DNA of 13,290 bases from Novosphingobium sp. UBA1948 (GTDB taxonomy: Bacteria; Pseudomonadota; Alphaproteobacteria; Sphingomonadales; Sphingomonadaceae): contig DDES01000230.1 of assembly GCA_002336765.1 (NCBI GenBank), positions 11,019 through 24,308 on the forward strand, given 5' to 3'. A program made the position numbers and the translations under genes. Positions 6,313 through 13,290 of the stretch are shown here, one piece after another. The notes beneath the pieces are model-generated. The model made no database searches. It worked only from the letters and a program-made list of their open reading frames with translations, and had not been told where the DNA came from. How positions within the stretch are numbered: position 1 is the stretch's first letter; every line of letters begins with the position of its first letter.

Positions 6313-7197
6313 TCAGCCAGCCAGATCGGCCCAGACCGCGCTCTCGGCCAGCCTTGCCACAAATTGCCGCACCTTGGGCGCCAGATGGCCACGCTGGGGA
6401 TAGACCGCCAGCACCGGCTCGGGCTGGCGTCGAAATGCGGTCAGGATCGGCACCAGCCGCCCCGCCAGAATGTGGTCGCGCACATAATAGCGCGGCAATT
6501 GGCAAATCCCGATGCCGGCAATCGCCGCATCGACCACCGCCGCACCGCTGTTGCAATGCCAGCGCCCCTTGGGCGAGACGGGGCGCGGCGTATGCTCCAC
6601 CAGAAAGTGCCATGTGCTGGCGGTGCCGACCAGACATTCGTGCCGGTCCAGATCGCCGGGCGCCGCTGGTGTACCATGCTGGGCCAGATAGGCGGGTGAG
6701 GCGCAGGTCTCGTATGGCCGCAGGGCCAGTTGCTTGCCAACCAGCCGCGGATCGGAAACATGGCCCGTGCGGATGGCCAGATCATAGCCCTCGGCGATAA
6801 TGTCGATCAACCGGTTGTTGAGTTCGAGCGTCACCGTCAGGCCCGGATGGTCCAGCGCGAAGCCGCGCGCCTCGGGCGCTACAAAGCGCTCGCCCAGCGC
6901 GGTGGAGCAGGTGATGCGCAACTCGCCTATCACCTCGCCCGCGCCACGCAACGAGGTCAGCAGATTCTCGCGCGCCTCGATGATCTGGCGTGCCTGCTGG
7001 ATCAGGACATGGCCGGTCGCCGTCAAGGTAACGCGGCGGGTGGTGCGGTTGAAAATCTGCGCGCCGACGCGCTCCTCCAGCGCCGCCACGGCGCGGCTGA
7101 TATGCGAGGTGGACACATGCAGAATGCGCGCGCCGCCGACAAAAGACCCCGCATCGGCCACCACCACCGCTTCTTCCAGACCTTCCCAGCGCGCCAA
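6313..7197 (-). CDS. LysR-type transcriptional regulator 2
   Basis: This LysR-family protein is 294 residues from the TTG at 7197. It has the N-terminal helix-turn-helix (AGSFVGGARILHV, SHISRAVAALEERV) and the effector domain (GELRITCSTALGERFVAP, IRTGHVSDPRLVG, GIGICQLPRYYV). I prefer the TTG because the protein then starts LARWEGLEE, aligned with the start of regulator 1, and GGGGGA lies 4 nt upstream. A GTG at 7209 and an ATG at 7257 are in frame; the ATG would add 20 residues unlike LysR N-termini and start almost on the CAATCT repeat. It converges on regulator 1 (stops 2 bp apart) and diverges from the MFS gene, the classic LysR arrangement, so it probably controls that transporter and itself (inference). 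Confidence 0.9.
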   Translation of the reverse strand: MARWEGLEEAVVVADAGSFVGGARILHVSTSHISRAVAALEERVGAQIFNRTTRRVTLTATGHVLIQQARQIIEARENLLTSLRGAGEVIGELRITCSTALGERFVAPEARGFALDHPGLTVTLELNNRLIDIIAEGYDLAIRTGHVSDPRLVGKQLALRPYETCASPAYLAQHGTPAAPGDLDRHECLVGTASTWHFLVEHTPRPVSPKGRWHCNSGAAVVDAAIAGIGICQLPRYYVRDHILAGRLVPILTAFRRQPEPVLAVYPQRGHLAPKVRQFVARLAESAVWADLAG

Positions 7198-7262
7198 ACT
7201 ATCCCCCACAGGCAACAATCTATTCCAAACTAGCACCTTTTTCCCAAGAGACAACATAGTCT

Positions 7263-7280
7263 AGATTGTTAGTCAGATTG
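7263..7280 (-). promoter_or_regulatory. Candidate operator: CAATCT-N6-CAATCT direct repeat, copy 2
   Basis: On the plus strand this reads AGATTG (7263-7268), six bases, AGATTG (7275-7280); on the minus strand it is CAATCT-GACTAA-CAATCT. Spacing equals copy 1 at 2413-2430, and the spacers share their first, fourth and fifth bases (G..TA.). It sits 66 bp upstream of the preferred TTG start of LysR 2 and 176 bp upstream of the MFS start. Confidence 0.5.
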
Positions 7281-7359
7281 CAGAAAGACGCCACCGAAGC
7301 CGATGACGGCCCGGCCCATACAATCATGCAATACCGGGCAATGGGGCTTTTGATCCGCA

Positions 7360-7380
7360 GGCCATGGCGAGCCAATGGCC
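7360..7380. repeat. Inverted repeat GGCCAT...ATGGCC upstream of the MFS gene
   Basis: GGCCATGGC (7360-7368) can pair with GCCAATGGCC (7371-7380) with one bulged A and a 2-nt loop. It is about 75 bp upstream of the MFS start. It could be a repressor site or a hairpin in the leader; the sequence gives no way to choose. Confidence 0.3.
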
Positions 7381-7412
7381 CTCATCCAAAAGGCTGCGGC
7401 ACGACGAAATGT

Positions 7413-7435
7413 ATAACAAACTCCGCATAACAAAC
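7413..7435 (+). promoter_or_regulatory. 9-bp direct repeat ATAACAAAC x2 just before the MFS gene
   Basis: ATAACAAAC occurs at 7413-7421 and again at 7427-7435, 14 bp apart, ending 20 bp before the MFS start codon and just ahead of its Shine-Dalgarno sequence. The AT-rich composition stands out in this GC-rich DNA. It may be a regulator site overlapping the promoter. Confidence 0.4.
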
Positions 7436-7455
7436 AGCGGAGACGGGAGAACGGC

Positions 7456-8850
7456 ATGAACGGCACGGCTCACAACAAGCCGATCAATGTGGCGCTGGTT
7501 TCCGTCCTGATCGGCGGGGTGCAGATGATCGTGACGATGGACATCACCACGTTGGGCATTCTGCTGCCCTCCATCGGCGATGATTTCCATGTTAGCAAAT
7601 ACCAGTTGAGCGGCATTCTGGGTTATGGCGCGCTGGTCTTTGCCTGCTTCATGCTGGTCGGTGGCAAGTTGACCGATCAATACGGCCCGCGCCTGTGCAT
7701 CACCGGCGGTCTGGCCACCGTGCTGGTCGGCGCGGCAATGGCCAGTCTGGCGCCGAGCTTTTCCATGCTGCTGGTGGCGCGGGCGATCTATGGCTTCGGG
7801 CTCGCCATGATCATGCCCGCCAATTTTGCCCTGCTCAACACCGCCATACCCGAAGGCACGCCGCGCCAAAAGGCCTACAGCATCTTTGCCGCGCTACAGG
7901 GGATCGCGCAATTTGTCGGACCGGCGGGCGGCGGCTATCTGGCCGGAACGCTGGGCTGGCGGGCCTTTTTCGGGGCCAATGTGATCTTCATCATGGTGCT
8001 GATCGTGCTCTGCGCCCGCTCCATGCCGCGCAGCACGCCGATCAAGCGCCCGTTCGACTGGTTGGGCGCCTGTCTGTTTGTGCCCGCCGTAGCGATGGGC
8101 GTACTCTCGATTTCCGGCGGCGCGGGGGCGATCACCGGATGGTTGACCCGCCTTGCCCTCGGGTTCACGAGCATAGCGTTGCTGGCGGTCTTCGCGCGCA
8201 GCCAGCGGACCCATGGCAACCCCTTGCTGCCGCCCAGTGTCACCGCCCAGCCCGGCGCCAAGGCGCTGTTTGTGGCGATGGGGGCGACAATGGCGGCCAG
8301 TTCGGGCCTGTTCCTGCTGCCCGGCATGGTGATGCAGCGCGTGCTGGGCATGGCGCCTGCCGATGCGGGCATGGGCATGTTGCCCCACGCGCTGGCGGCC
8401 ACGCTCACCGGCCATATGGTTGGCTGGTTCATGGCGCGGCTCCCGCTGCCCGCCAACGGGTTGCTGGGCATGGGCGTGCTCGGCCTCGGCCTGTTGGCCA
8501 ATGGCTGGATGCAGCCCGAATTCGGCTATCTGGGCAATGTGCTGGTCCCGATGGTGATCGGCGCGGCGGGCAGCATCTTTTCGGTCATCATGCTGTCCGC
8601 ACTGATCAGCTCGATGCAGTCGGAGCGCGAGCAAGGCGTCGCCTCGGCGCTGATCTTCGTGTGCCAGCAGGTTGGCATCGCGCTGGGTTCGACCGCACTG
8701 CTCACCATCACCGAACTGGGCGACAGCCCCATCGAAGCCTGCGACCTTGCCTTCCGTGCCGCCAGCGTGATCGCCTTCGTCGGCTTTGCCGCCATCCTGT
8801 TCGCCAAAAGCCGAAACCCGCGCGCCACGGCGGCCCAAGGCAACGCCTGA
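7456..8850 (+). CDS. MFS transporter, 14-segment (DHA2-like)
   Basis: This 464-residue membrane protein has about 14 hydrophobic segments, the number seen in the DHA2 group of the major facilitator superfamily. Signature motifs are visible: MDITTLGILLPSIGDDF at 28-44 (the usual MDxTIVNVALPxI position), GGKLTDQYGPR at 69-79 (motif A after the second segment) and QFVGPAGGGYL near 153 (motif C, typical of proton antiporters). GGGAG (7445-7449) precedes the ATG by 6 nt. It diverges from LysR 2 and is followed after 85 bp by the TonB receptor gene in the same direction. The family mostly exports drugs, but this setting also allows movement of an aromatic acid or pathway intermediate; direction and substrate are not determined. 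Confidence 0.9.
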   Translation: MNGTAHNKPINVALVSVLIGGVQMIVTMDITTLGILLPSIGDDFHVSKYQLSGILGYGALVFACFMLVGGKLTDQYGPRLCITGGLATVLVGAAMASLAPSFSMLLVARAIYGFGLAMIMPANFALLNTAIPEGTPRQKAYSIFAALQGIAQFVGPAGGGYLAGTLGWRAFFGANVIFIMVLIVLCARSMPRSTPIKRPFDWLGACLFVPAVAMGVLSISGGAGAITGWLTRLALGFTSIALLAVFARSQRTHGNPLLPPSVTAQPGAKALFVAMGATMAASSGLFLLPGMVMQRVLGMAPADAGMGMLPHALAATLTGHMVGWFMARLPLPANGLLGMGVLGLGLLANGWMQPEFGYLGNVLVPMVIGAAGSIFSVIMLSALISSMQSEREQGVASALIFVCQQVGIALGSTALLTITELGDSPIEACDLAFRAASVIAFVGFAAILFAKSRNPRATAAQGNA

Positions 8851-8873
8851 TCCGGCGCCCGAGACACACCACA

Positions 8874-8890
8874 TTCCCAAATTTCCCAAA
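8874..8890 (+). repeat. Short direct repeat TTCCCAAA x2
   Basis: TTCCCAAA occurs at 8874-8881 and 8883-8890 (9-bp period) in the AT-rich gap between the MFS and TonB receptor genes. It may be part of a promoter or operator for the receptor, or chance. Confidence 0.25.
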
Positions 8891-8902
8891 ATAGAATCAA
8901 TA

Positions 8903-8919
8903 CGCTGAACAAATCAGCG
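8903..8919 (+). promoter_or_regulatory. Inverted repeat CGCTGA-N5-TCAGCG before the TonB receptor start
   Basis: A perfect 6-bp inverted repeat with a 5-nt centre (8903-8908 and 8914-8919) ends 6 nt before the GGAGG Shine-Dalgarno sequence (8926-8930) of the receptor gene. It is either an operator for a dimeric repressor or a leader hairpin that could affect ribosome access. Confidence 0.4.
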
Positions 8920-8935
8920 ATGCATGGAGGGAGTT

Positions 8936-11200
8936 ATGAAAGGTTCGTTCGCATGCGCCCGTCAGGGCGGGTCCCTGCTCGCCCTGCTGGTAACCACCGG
9001 CCTGATGCCGGTGAGCGCCAAGGCACAAGACACTGGCGCGAAAAAGGCAACGCTGGAGGAGATCATCGTCACCGCCTCGCGGCGCGAGACCAACCTGCAA
9101 AAGGAATCGCGCGCGGTGGCCGTGGTCAGCGGCGATGACATCCGCCGCGCCGCGATCGTCGATCCCAATGCGGTGCAAAATCTGGTGCCCGGCCTCACCA
9201 TCGCGCGCAATGGCCAGCAGTTGCAGGTTTTCATTCGCGGCGTGGGCGACAAGACCATCAACGCCGCCACCGACCCTGCTGTCGCGATCAATGTCGACGG
9301 GATTTATTATCCCAAATCCTACGAAGGCAGCGCGGCCTTCTTCGACCTCGAGCGGATCGAGGTGCTCAAAGGGCCACAGGGCACGCTCTATGGCCGCAAC
9401 GCCTCGGCTGGTGCGCTCAATGTGATCTCGGCAAGGCCCAAGTTCACGCTCGGGGGTTTTGGCGAGGCTGAATATGGCAATTACAACAATATCCGCGCCA
9501 CCGCCGCGCTCAATGTCCCGATCAGCGAGGCAGTCGCCCTGCGCGTGGCGGGGCAGATCATCAGTCACGATGGCTATCTGAGCGACGGTTACAACGATGC
9601 CCAAAGTCAGGCGCTGCGCGGCAGCTTGCTGATCCAGCCCGAGGCCGACACCTCGCTGCTGCTGACTGGGTCCTATGCCCATATGGGCGGCAAAGGCGAT
9701 GCCGGTGTCATCATGCAGCGCTTTGGCGGCAGCGCGCCGGTGGCCACGGTGCCCAATCCCGCCAACCGCTGGGCCGGTCCGACCGATCCCGCCACCATAG
9801 CGCGGCTGGCCAACACCAATGCCGGCGCGGAACTGTTCACCTTCCGCAACGGTTTCCAGAATCTCGATGTCTACACGCTGGCGGCCACATTCGAACATCG
9901 CTTCGAGCATGCCACGCTGACCATGATCCCCAGCTATGTCGGCTCGCGCTTCCGCAACTACAGCGCGGCGGCCCTGATGGTGCCCACCTATCAAGACACC
10001 AGCAGCCACCAATACGGGCTGGAAACGCGCCTCTCCTCTCCCGGTGGTTCGCGTCACAAGTGGGTAGTGGGCGCCATTGGCATGGGCGAGGACGTGAAGG
10101 ACTATTACCAGAGCGGCATCCCGCTGTTCGGCACCACCATGCTGTTCCTTCCCGCCGAATCCCCGCGTCGCGATGATCGCACCGCCGCCGCCTTCGGCGA
10201 GGCCAATTTCGCGCTTTCCGACAAGCTCCGCTTCATTCTGGGTGGGCGCTACACGTGGGAAAAGAAGATCGTGAGCGGCGCCACCCTGTCGGTGGTGGGA
10301 CCGCTGGGCGGGCTGCCCGCGCCGTTCAACGGGGCGCTGCCGGTCGATATTCGCGGTAAGGTGGTGGGCGCCGCCGGTGCTCTTAATATTGGTGGGGAAC
10401 GCACCGACCGGGCGACCAATTTCCGCGCGGGGCTGGAATATGACCTGACGCCCGCCTCGATGGTCTACGCCACCGTAGCTACCGGCTTCAAGGCTGGCGG
10501 CTTCTACAACGATGCCGCACCCAGCAATTCCTACGCACCGGAAAAGCTCACCGCCTATCAGATCGGCACCAAGAACCGCTTCTTCAACAACCGTCTTCAG
10601 GTCAATCTGGAAGGGTTCTACTGGGATTACAAGAACAAGCAGGAGACCTTCCTCGGCCTGCCCTCGTTCGGCGTCTCCCCGATCCTGCTGACCCAGAACG
10701 CCTCTACAGCCGAACTCTATGGCTTTGATCTGACGGTCAGCGCTAGCCTGACCGCGAAGGATACGCTGTCGGGCGATGTGGAATACAACCACACGCGCTA
10801 TGGCTCCTATGTGGTCAACACGCTGCTGGGGGTGGTCAACAACACCGGCCAGTCGCTGGTGCGCGCGCCCGAATGGTCGGGGCGGATGAACTATCGCCAC
10901 ACCCAGCCGTTGGGCGACAAGGGGCAATTGCTGTTCGAGGCCGCGATGCGCTTCAGCGCCAGCTACTGGCTGAGCAATGACTATCTCTCGCTGGGCAAGC
11001 AACCTGCCTACCAGATCTACGACGCCTGGCTGGGCTGGCAGAGCGCCGGCAAGCGCTACGGGGTGACGGCCTATGTCAAGAATATCGGCAACAAGGCCTA
11101 TTACTCGGGGGCGGTCTTCTCGCCGTCGCTGACCGATGCGGGGGTGGGCATCATCAACGATCCACGGACCTATGGCTTGCGCCTGCGCGCCAGCTTCTGA
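8936..11200 (+). CDS. TonB-dependent outer-membrane receptor
   Basis: This 754-residue protein has the full layout of the family. A signal peptide (about 1-30) ends in the AKA motif before Gln31. A TonB-box-like EEIIVTA follows at 41-47, then a plug domain with ...GVGDKT, VDGIYYPKS and the diagnostic ERIEVLKGPQGTLYGRNASAG. A long beta barrel rich in alternating aromatic strands then ends in LRLRASF with terminal Phe, the outer-membrane insertion signal. The ATG at 8936 is preferred over the ATG at 8924 because GGAGG (8926-8930) sits 5 nt upstream and gives a clean signal peptide. Sphingomonads use many such receptors to bring aromatic and lignin-derived compounds through the outer membrane. 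Placement beside the catabolic genes suggests uptake of the pathway substrate rather than iron-siderophore, but siderophore uptake cannot be excluded. Confidence 0.95.
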   Translation: MKGSFACARQGGSLLALLVTTGLMPVSAKAQDTGAKKATLEEIIVTASRRETNLQKESRAVAVVSGDDIRRAAIVDPNAVQNLVPGLTIARNGQQLQVFIRGVGDKTINAATDPAVAINVDGIYYPKSYEGSAAFFDLERIEVLKGPQGTLYGRNASAGALNVISARPKFTLGGFGEAEYGNYNNIRATAALNVPISEAVALRVAGQIISHDGYLSDGYNDAQSQALRGSLLIQPEADTSLLLTGSYAHMGGKGDAGVIMQRFGGSAPVATVPNPANRWAGPTDPATIARLANTNAGAELFTFRNGFQNLDVYTLAATFEHRFEHATLTMIPSYVGSRFRNYSAAALMVPTYQDTSSHQYGLETRLSSPGGSRHKWVVGAIGMGEDVKDYYQSGIPLFGTTMLFLPAESPRRDDRTAAAFGEANFALSDKLRFILGGRYTWEKKIVSGATLSVVGPLGGLPAPFNGALPVDIRGKVVGAAGALNIGGERTDRATNFRAGLEYDLTPASMVYATVATGFKAGGFYNDAAPSNSYAPEKLTAYQIGTKNRFFNNRLQVNLEGFYWDYKNKQETFLGLPSFGVSPILLTQNASTAELYGFDLTVSASLTAKDTLSGDVEYNHTRYGSYVVNTLLGVVNNTGQSLVRAPEWSGRMNYRHTQPLGDKGQLLFEAAMRFSASYWLSNDYLSLGKQPAYQIYDAWLGWQSAGKRYGVTAYVKNIGNKAYYSGAVFSPSLTDAGVGIINDPRTYGLRLRASF

Positions 11201-11209
11201 CGACTTTCG

Positions 11210-11246
11210 CCTTGCCGCATTCGTGCCCTCTCGCGGTGCGGCAAGG
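11210..11246 (+). terminator. Hairpin 1 after the TonB receptor gene
   Basis: CCTTGCCGCA (11210-11219) pairs perfectly with TGCGGCAAGG (11237-11246), a 10-bp stem with a 17-nt loop, starting 9 nt after the receptor stop. No T-run follows. It is the first of two hairpins in tandem and probably stops or slows transcription between the receptor and the SDR gene. Confidence 0.5.
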
Positions 11247-11250
11247 TGGG

Positions 11251-11295
11251 GCGATGCGCGCGGTCAAGGCCCCGGCGGCCAGCCGCGCGCATCGC
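11251..11295 (+). terminator. Hairpin 2 after the TonB receptor gene
   Basis: GCGATGCGCGCGG (11251-11263) pairs perfectly with CCGCGCGCATCGC (11283-11295), a 13-bp GC stem with a 19-nt loop that contains a further GGCC/GGCC pairing. It ends 31 nt before the SDR start. With hairpin 1 it forms a double terminator-like or mRNA-stabilising structure. Confidence 0.55.
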
Positions 11296-11326
11296 TTGAT
11301 CCTTCATACAACAGGAGACTGCAATC

Positions 11327-12076
11327 ATGGGATTTCTCGAAGGCAAAACCGCCGTCATCACCGGTGCCGCACGGGGTATCGGCGCGGCCATCGCCTTTCG
11401 GCTGGCGCGTGAAGGCGCCGCCATCGCCATCATCGACATTGCCGACGCCAGCCAGAGTCTGGCCGATATTCGCGACGCGGGCGTGGATTGCGCAGCCTTC
11501 CATGTCGATGTGTCCGATCCGGCTGCGGTCGAACGGCTGCGCGAAGAGCTGACCGCACGCCTTGGTGTCCCCTCGGTGCTGGTCAACAATGCCGCGTTGC
11601 ACCCGCATCCCACCGCCTTTGCCGACCTCACCTTCGACTATTGGCGCAAGACGATGGCGGTCAATCTGGATTCGGTGTTCCTGATGACCAAGGCCTTTTT
11701 ACCCGCCATGCGCGCATCAGGCTGGGGGCGCATCATCAATGTCTCCTCCGCCGCCTATAATGCCGCGCCGCCCAATGGCGCGCCCTATATCGCCAGCAAG
11801 GGTGGCGTGGTGGGCCTCACCCGCGCGGTGGCCACCGAGGCGGGTGCCGACGGTGTGACCTGCAACGCGATCGCGCCCAATCCGGTGCGCACTCCCGGCG
11901 CGGATGGCTCGGTCACGGAAGAGATGTTCCACATGATCGCCGCGACACAACCGGTCAACAAGGTGATGGAACCGCGTGATGTGGCCGGTGTCGTCGCCTT
12001 CCTCTGCCGCCAGGAAGCCAGTTTCATGACCGGCCAGCATCTGCATATCGATGGCGGCGCGGTGCGCGGCGATTGA
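11327..12076 (+). CDS. Short-chain dehydrogenase/reductase (classical SDR)
   Basis: This 249-residue classical SDR has the Rossmann motif TGAARGIG at 12-19, Asp37 at the end of the second strand (favouring NAD(H) over NADP(H)), NNAA at 87-90 and the catalytic tetrad Asn113, Ser141, Tyr154 and Lys158 (YIASK). The C-terminus carries the usual TGQHLHIDGG. AGGAG (11313-11317) precedes the ATG by 9 nt. It follows the receptor gene after two hairpins and is 31 nt upstream of the Bcr/CflA gene, with which it probably forms an operon. An NAD-preferring SDR here may oxidise an alcohol or dihydrodiol on the aromatic substrate (inference). The family is too broad to name the reaction, and a FabG-like role is possible though less likely in this setting. 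Confidence 0.93.
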   Translation: MGFLEGKTAVITGAARGIGAAIAFRLAREGAAIAIIDIADASQSLADIRDAGVDCAAFHVDVSDPAAVERLREELTARLGVPSVLVNNAALHPHPTAFADLTFDYWRKTMAVNLDSVFLMTKAFLPAMRASGWGRIINVSSAAYNAAPPNGAPYIASKGGVVGLTRAVATEAGADGVTCNAIAPNPVRTPGADGSVTEEMFHMIAATQPVNKVMEPRDVAGVVAFLCRQEASFMTGQHLHIDGGAVRGD

Positions 12077-12107
12077 TGGAGCAGGCCATCATCCGGAGCG
12101 CCGCGCG

Positions 12108-13290
12108 ATGCTGAACCTGCGTCAGGTGGCAACGCTGGCGGCGGTCACCGCGCTGGCGCCGATCGCGCTCGATATGTATCTGCCCGCATTGGTGGAGCTG
12201 GCGCGCGATTTCGGCGTATCGACGGGGGCGGCATCGACCACGGTGTCGATCTTCCTGTTCGGCATTGCCGGTGGCCAGTTGGTCGCCGGCCCGCTGTCCG
12301 ACCGCGTGGGCCGGCGCTGGATGATTCTGGGCGGACTGGTGCTGTTCACGCTGACCTCGTGGCTGGCCAGTATGGCGCAGGGGCTAGACGTGATGCTGCT
12401 GGCCCGCCTGGGGCAGGCGTTGGGCGCCTGCGCGGCCCTCAGTTCAAGCCGCGCGATGGTCAGTGACCGCCTCGATCCCGACCGGGCCGCAGCGCTTTTC
12501 TCGCAAATGGCGCTGATCGGCGGACTGGCGCCGATCCTCGCGCCGCTGGCGGGGGCGTGGCTGGTGTTGCTGGGTGGCTGGCGCCTCAATTTCTGGGTGA
12601 TGGCTGCTTTGGGAGGCGCCATGCTGGTGGCTGCCACTGTCTTTGTGCCGGAAAGCCGGTCGCGGGAAGCCTCACTTACCGCACGGCGGGAAAGTCCGTT
12701 CCGCGCCTATGCGATCCTGTTGCGTGCGCAAGCATTCCGCCTCTATCTGGCCGCCAGCGCCGCCAACAGCGCCGGATTTTTCACCTATATCGGCGCTTCC
12801 TCCAGCATTTTCCGCGAGTTGTTCGGCTTTTCGCCGGAAGGCTATGGCCTGCTGTTTGCCGTCAATTCCGCCGCCCTTGTCGCGGCCACCCAGATCAACC
12901 GGCGGCTACTCAGGCGGCGTTCCGCGCTCAAGGTGCTGCGCCTGTCGGGGCGCAACGCGCTTGTGCTGGCTGCAGGCTTCGCGCTGCATGGCCTCACCGG
13001 ATGGGGCGGGTTGCCCGCCTTGCTGGTGCTGCTGTTCTGTCTGGTCGGCGGGATCTCGCCGGTGCAGGCCAACACGATGGCGGGCGGCATGGGGGTCAAT
13101 CCGCTGCGCGCCGGATCGGCGGCGGCGCTGTTCGGCACGGCCAGTTTTGCCGCGGGCGCGCTCGCCGCGTGGCTGGCGGGGCTGCTCTACAACTACACCA
13201 CGATGCCTTTCTGCCTGCTGATCGCGGGTTTTCTGCTGGGCACGGCAGCGGCCATCCACAGGCTGCGCCGCCTGCCCCACCCCCCGCTTC
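12108..13290 (+). CDS. Bcr/CflA-type MFS exporter (3' end cut by window edge)
   Basis: The frame is open from the ATG at 12108 to the right edge, giving 394 residues without a stop. Since Bcr/CflA proteins have about 400 residues, only the tail is missing. The N-terminal stretch LAPIALDMYLPALVELARDF is the first-segment signature of Bcr/CflA drug-resistance transporters (DHA1 group). It is followed by GQLVAGPLSDRVGRR (motif A), ARLGQALGACAA and, in the fifth segment, GGLAPILAPLAGAWL (motif C), as expected of a 12-segment proton antiporter. GGAG (12095-12098) lies 9 nt before the ATG. The gene starts 31 nt after the SDR stop and is probably co-transcribed with it. It may export a toxic intermediate such as a quinone or aldehyde; that is inference. 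Confidence 0.88.
   Translation, partial: MLNLRQVATLAAVTALAPIALDMYLPALVELARDFGVSTGAASTTVSIFLFGIAGGQLVAGPLSDRVGRRWMILGGLVLFTLTSWLASMAQGLDVMLLARLGQALGACAALSSSRAMVSDRLDPDRAAALFSQMALIGGLAPILAPLAGAWLVLLGGWRLNFWVMAALGGAMLVAATVFVPESRSREASLTARRESPFRAYAILLRAQAFRLYLAASAANSAGFFTYIGASSSIFRELFGFSPEGYGLLFAVNSAALVAATQINRRLLRRRSALKVLRLSGRNALVLAAGFALHGLTGWGGLPALLVLLFCLVGGISPVQANTMAGGMGVNPLRAGSAAALFGTASFAAGALAAWLAGLLYNYTTMPFCLLIAGFLLGTAAAIHRLRRLPHPPL

Larger units (their letters stand above)
7198..7455. promoter_or_regulatory. Divergent regulatory region between LysR 2 and the MFS gene
   Basis: This 258-bp stretch has no convincing gene; the short open frames in it lack coding features. It is distinctly AT-richer than the genes around it at both ends (7210-7285 and 7400-7440). 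It holds three repeat structures listed separately: the CAATCT-type direct repeat (7263-7280), a GGCCAT/ATGGCC inverted repeat (7360-7380) and a 9-bp direct repeat near the MFS start (7413-7435). Promoters for both flanking genes must lie here. Confidence 0.7.

Noticed and set aside
7269..7466. 65-codon minus-strand frame in the LysR 2/MFS gap
   Set aside because: No Shine-Dalgarno sequence or family resemblance, and it overlaps the MFS start and regulatory repeats.
8897..11002. 701-codon open frame on the minus strand opposite the TonB receptor gene
   Set aside because: It is a high-GC shadow frame: its translation is rich in Gly, Ala, Arg and His without domain motifs, while the plus strand carries a complete TonB receptor with signal peptide and terminal Phe.
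1..13290. Mobile elements, CRISPR arrays, tRNA or rRNA genes
   Set aside because: No transposase or integrase motifs, regularly spaced repeat arrays, or RNA gene signatures were seen.

Overview
The window looks like part of an aromatic-compound catabolic island from an alphaproteobacterium, most likely a sphingomonad (Novosphingobium/Sphingobium type). The grounds are high GC content, a TonB-dependent receptor gene placed beside catabolic genes, LigJ/LigB/RraA-type ring-cleavage proteins that resemble the protocatechuate/gallate 4,5-cleavage pathway of sphingomonads, and LysR regulators in between. The taxonomic call is inference; there is no rRNA or other marker gene.

Layout. (A) 1-2382, minus strand: a tight three-gene operon read leftward, consisting of a LigJ-like amidohydrolase (1360-2382), a class III (LigB-fold) extradiol dioxygenase (368-1360, sharing one base with the previous stop) and an RraA/LigK-like aldolase-family protein that runs off the left edge (1-340). 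(B) 2383-2485: a 103-bp divergent promoter region with a CAATCT-N6-CAATCT direct repeat. (C) 2486-5345, plus strand: an acyl-CoA-dehydrogenase-fold flavin monooxygenase, its probable flavin reductase, a DoxX-like membrane protein (ATGA overlap) and a [2Fe-2S] ferredoxin, closed by a 12-bp GC hairpin. (D) 5414-7197: two paralogous LysR regulators facing each other, with 2 bp between their stop codons. (E) 7198-7455: a second regulatory region that carries the same CAATCT-N6-CAATCT motif plus a 9-bp direct repeat just before the next gene. (F) 7456-11200: a 14-segment MFS transporter and a TonB-dependent outer-membrane receptor, followed by two strong hairpins. (G) 11327-13290: an SDR dehydrogenase and a Bcr/CflA-type MFS exporter cut by the right edge.

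Working model (inference): the TonB receptor and MFS permease bring in an aromatic substrate, and the SDR may oxidise a side chain. The two-component flavin monooxygenase adds a ring hydroxyl to give a catechol or gallate-like diol, and the extradiol dioxygenase opens the ring. The LigJ-like enzyme hydrates the resulting oxo-diacid, and the RraA-like enzyme cleaves it to pyruvate plus an oxo-acid. One or both LysR proteins probably control the divergent catabolic promoter and the transporter promoter through the shared repeat. The substrate cannot be named from sequence alone. No mobile element, tRNA, rRNA or CRISPR array was seen, and no stretch over 300 bases lacks a gene.
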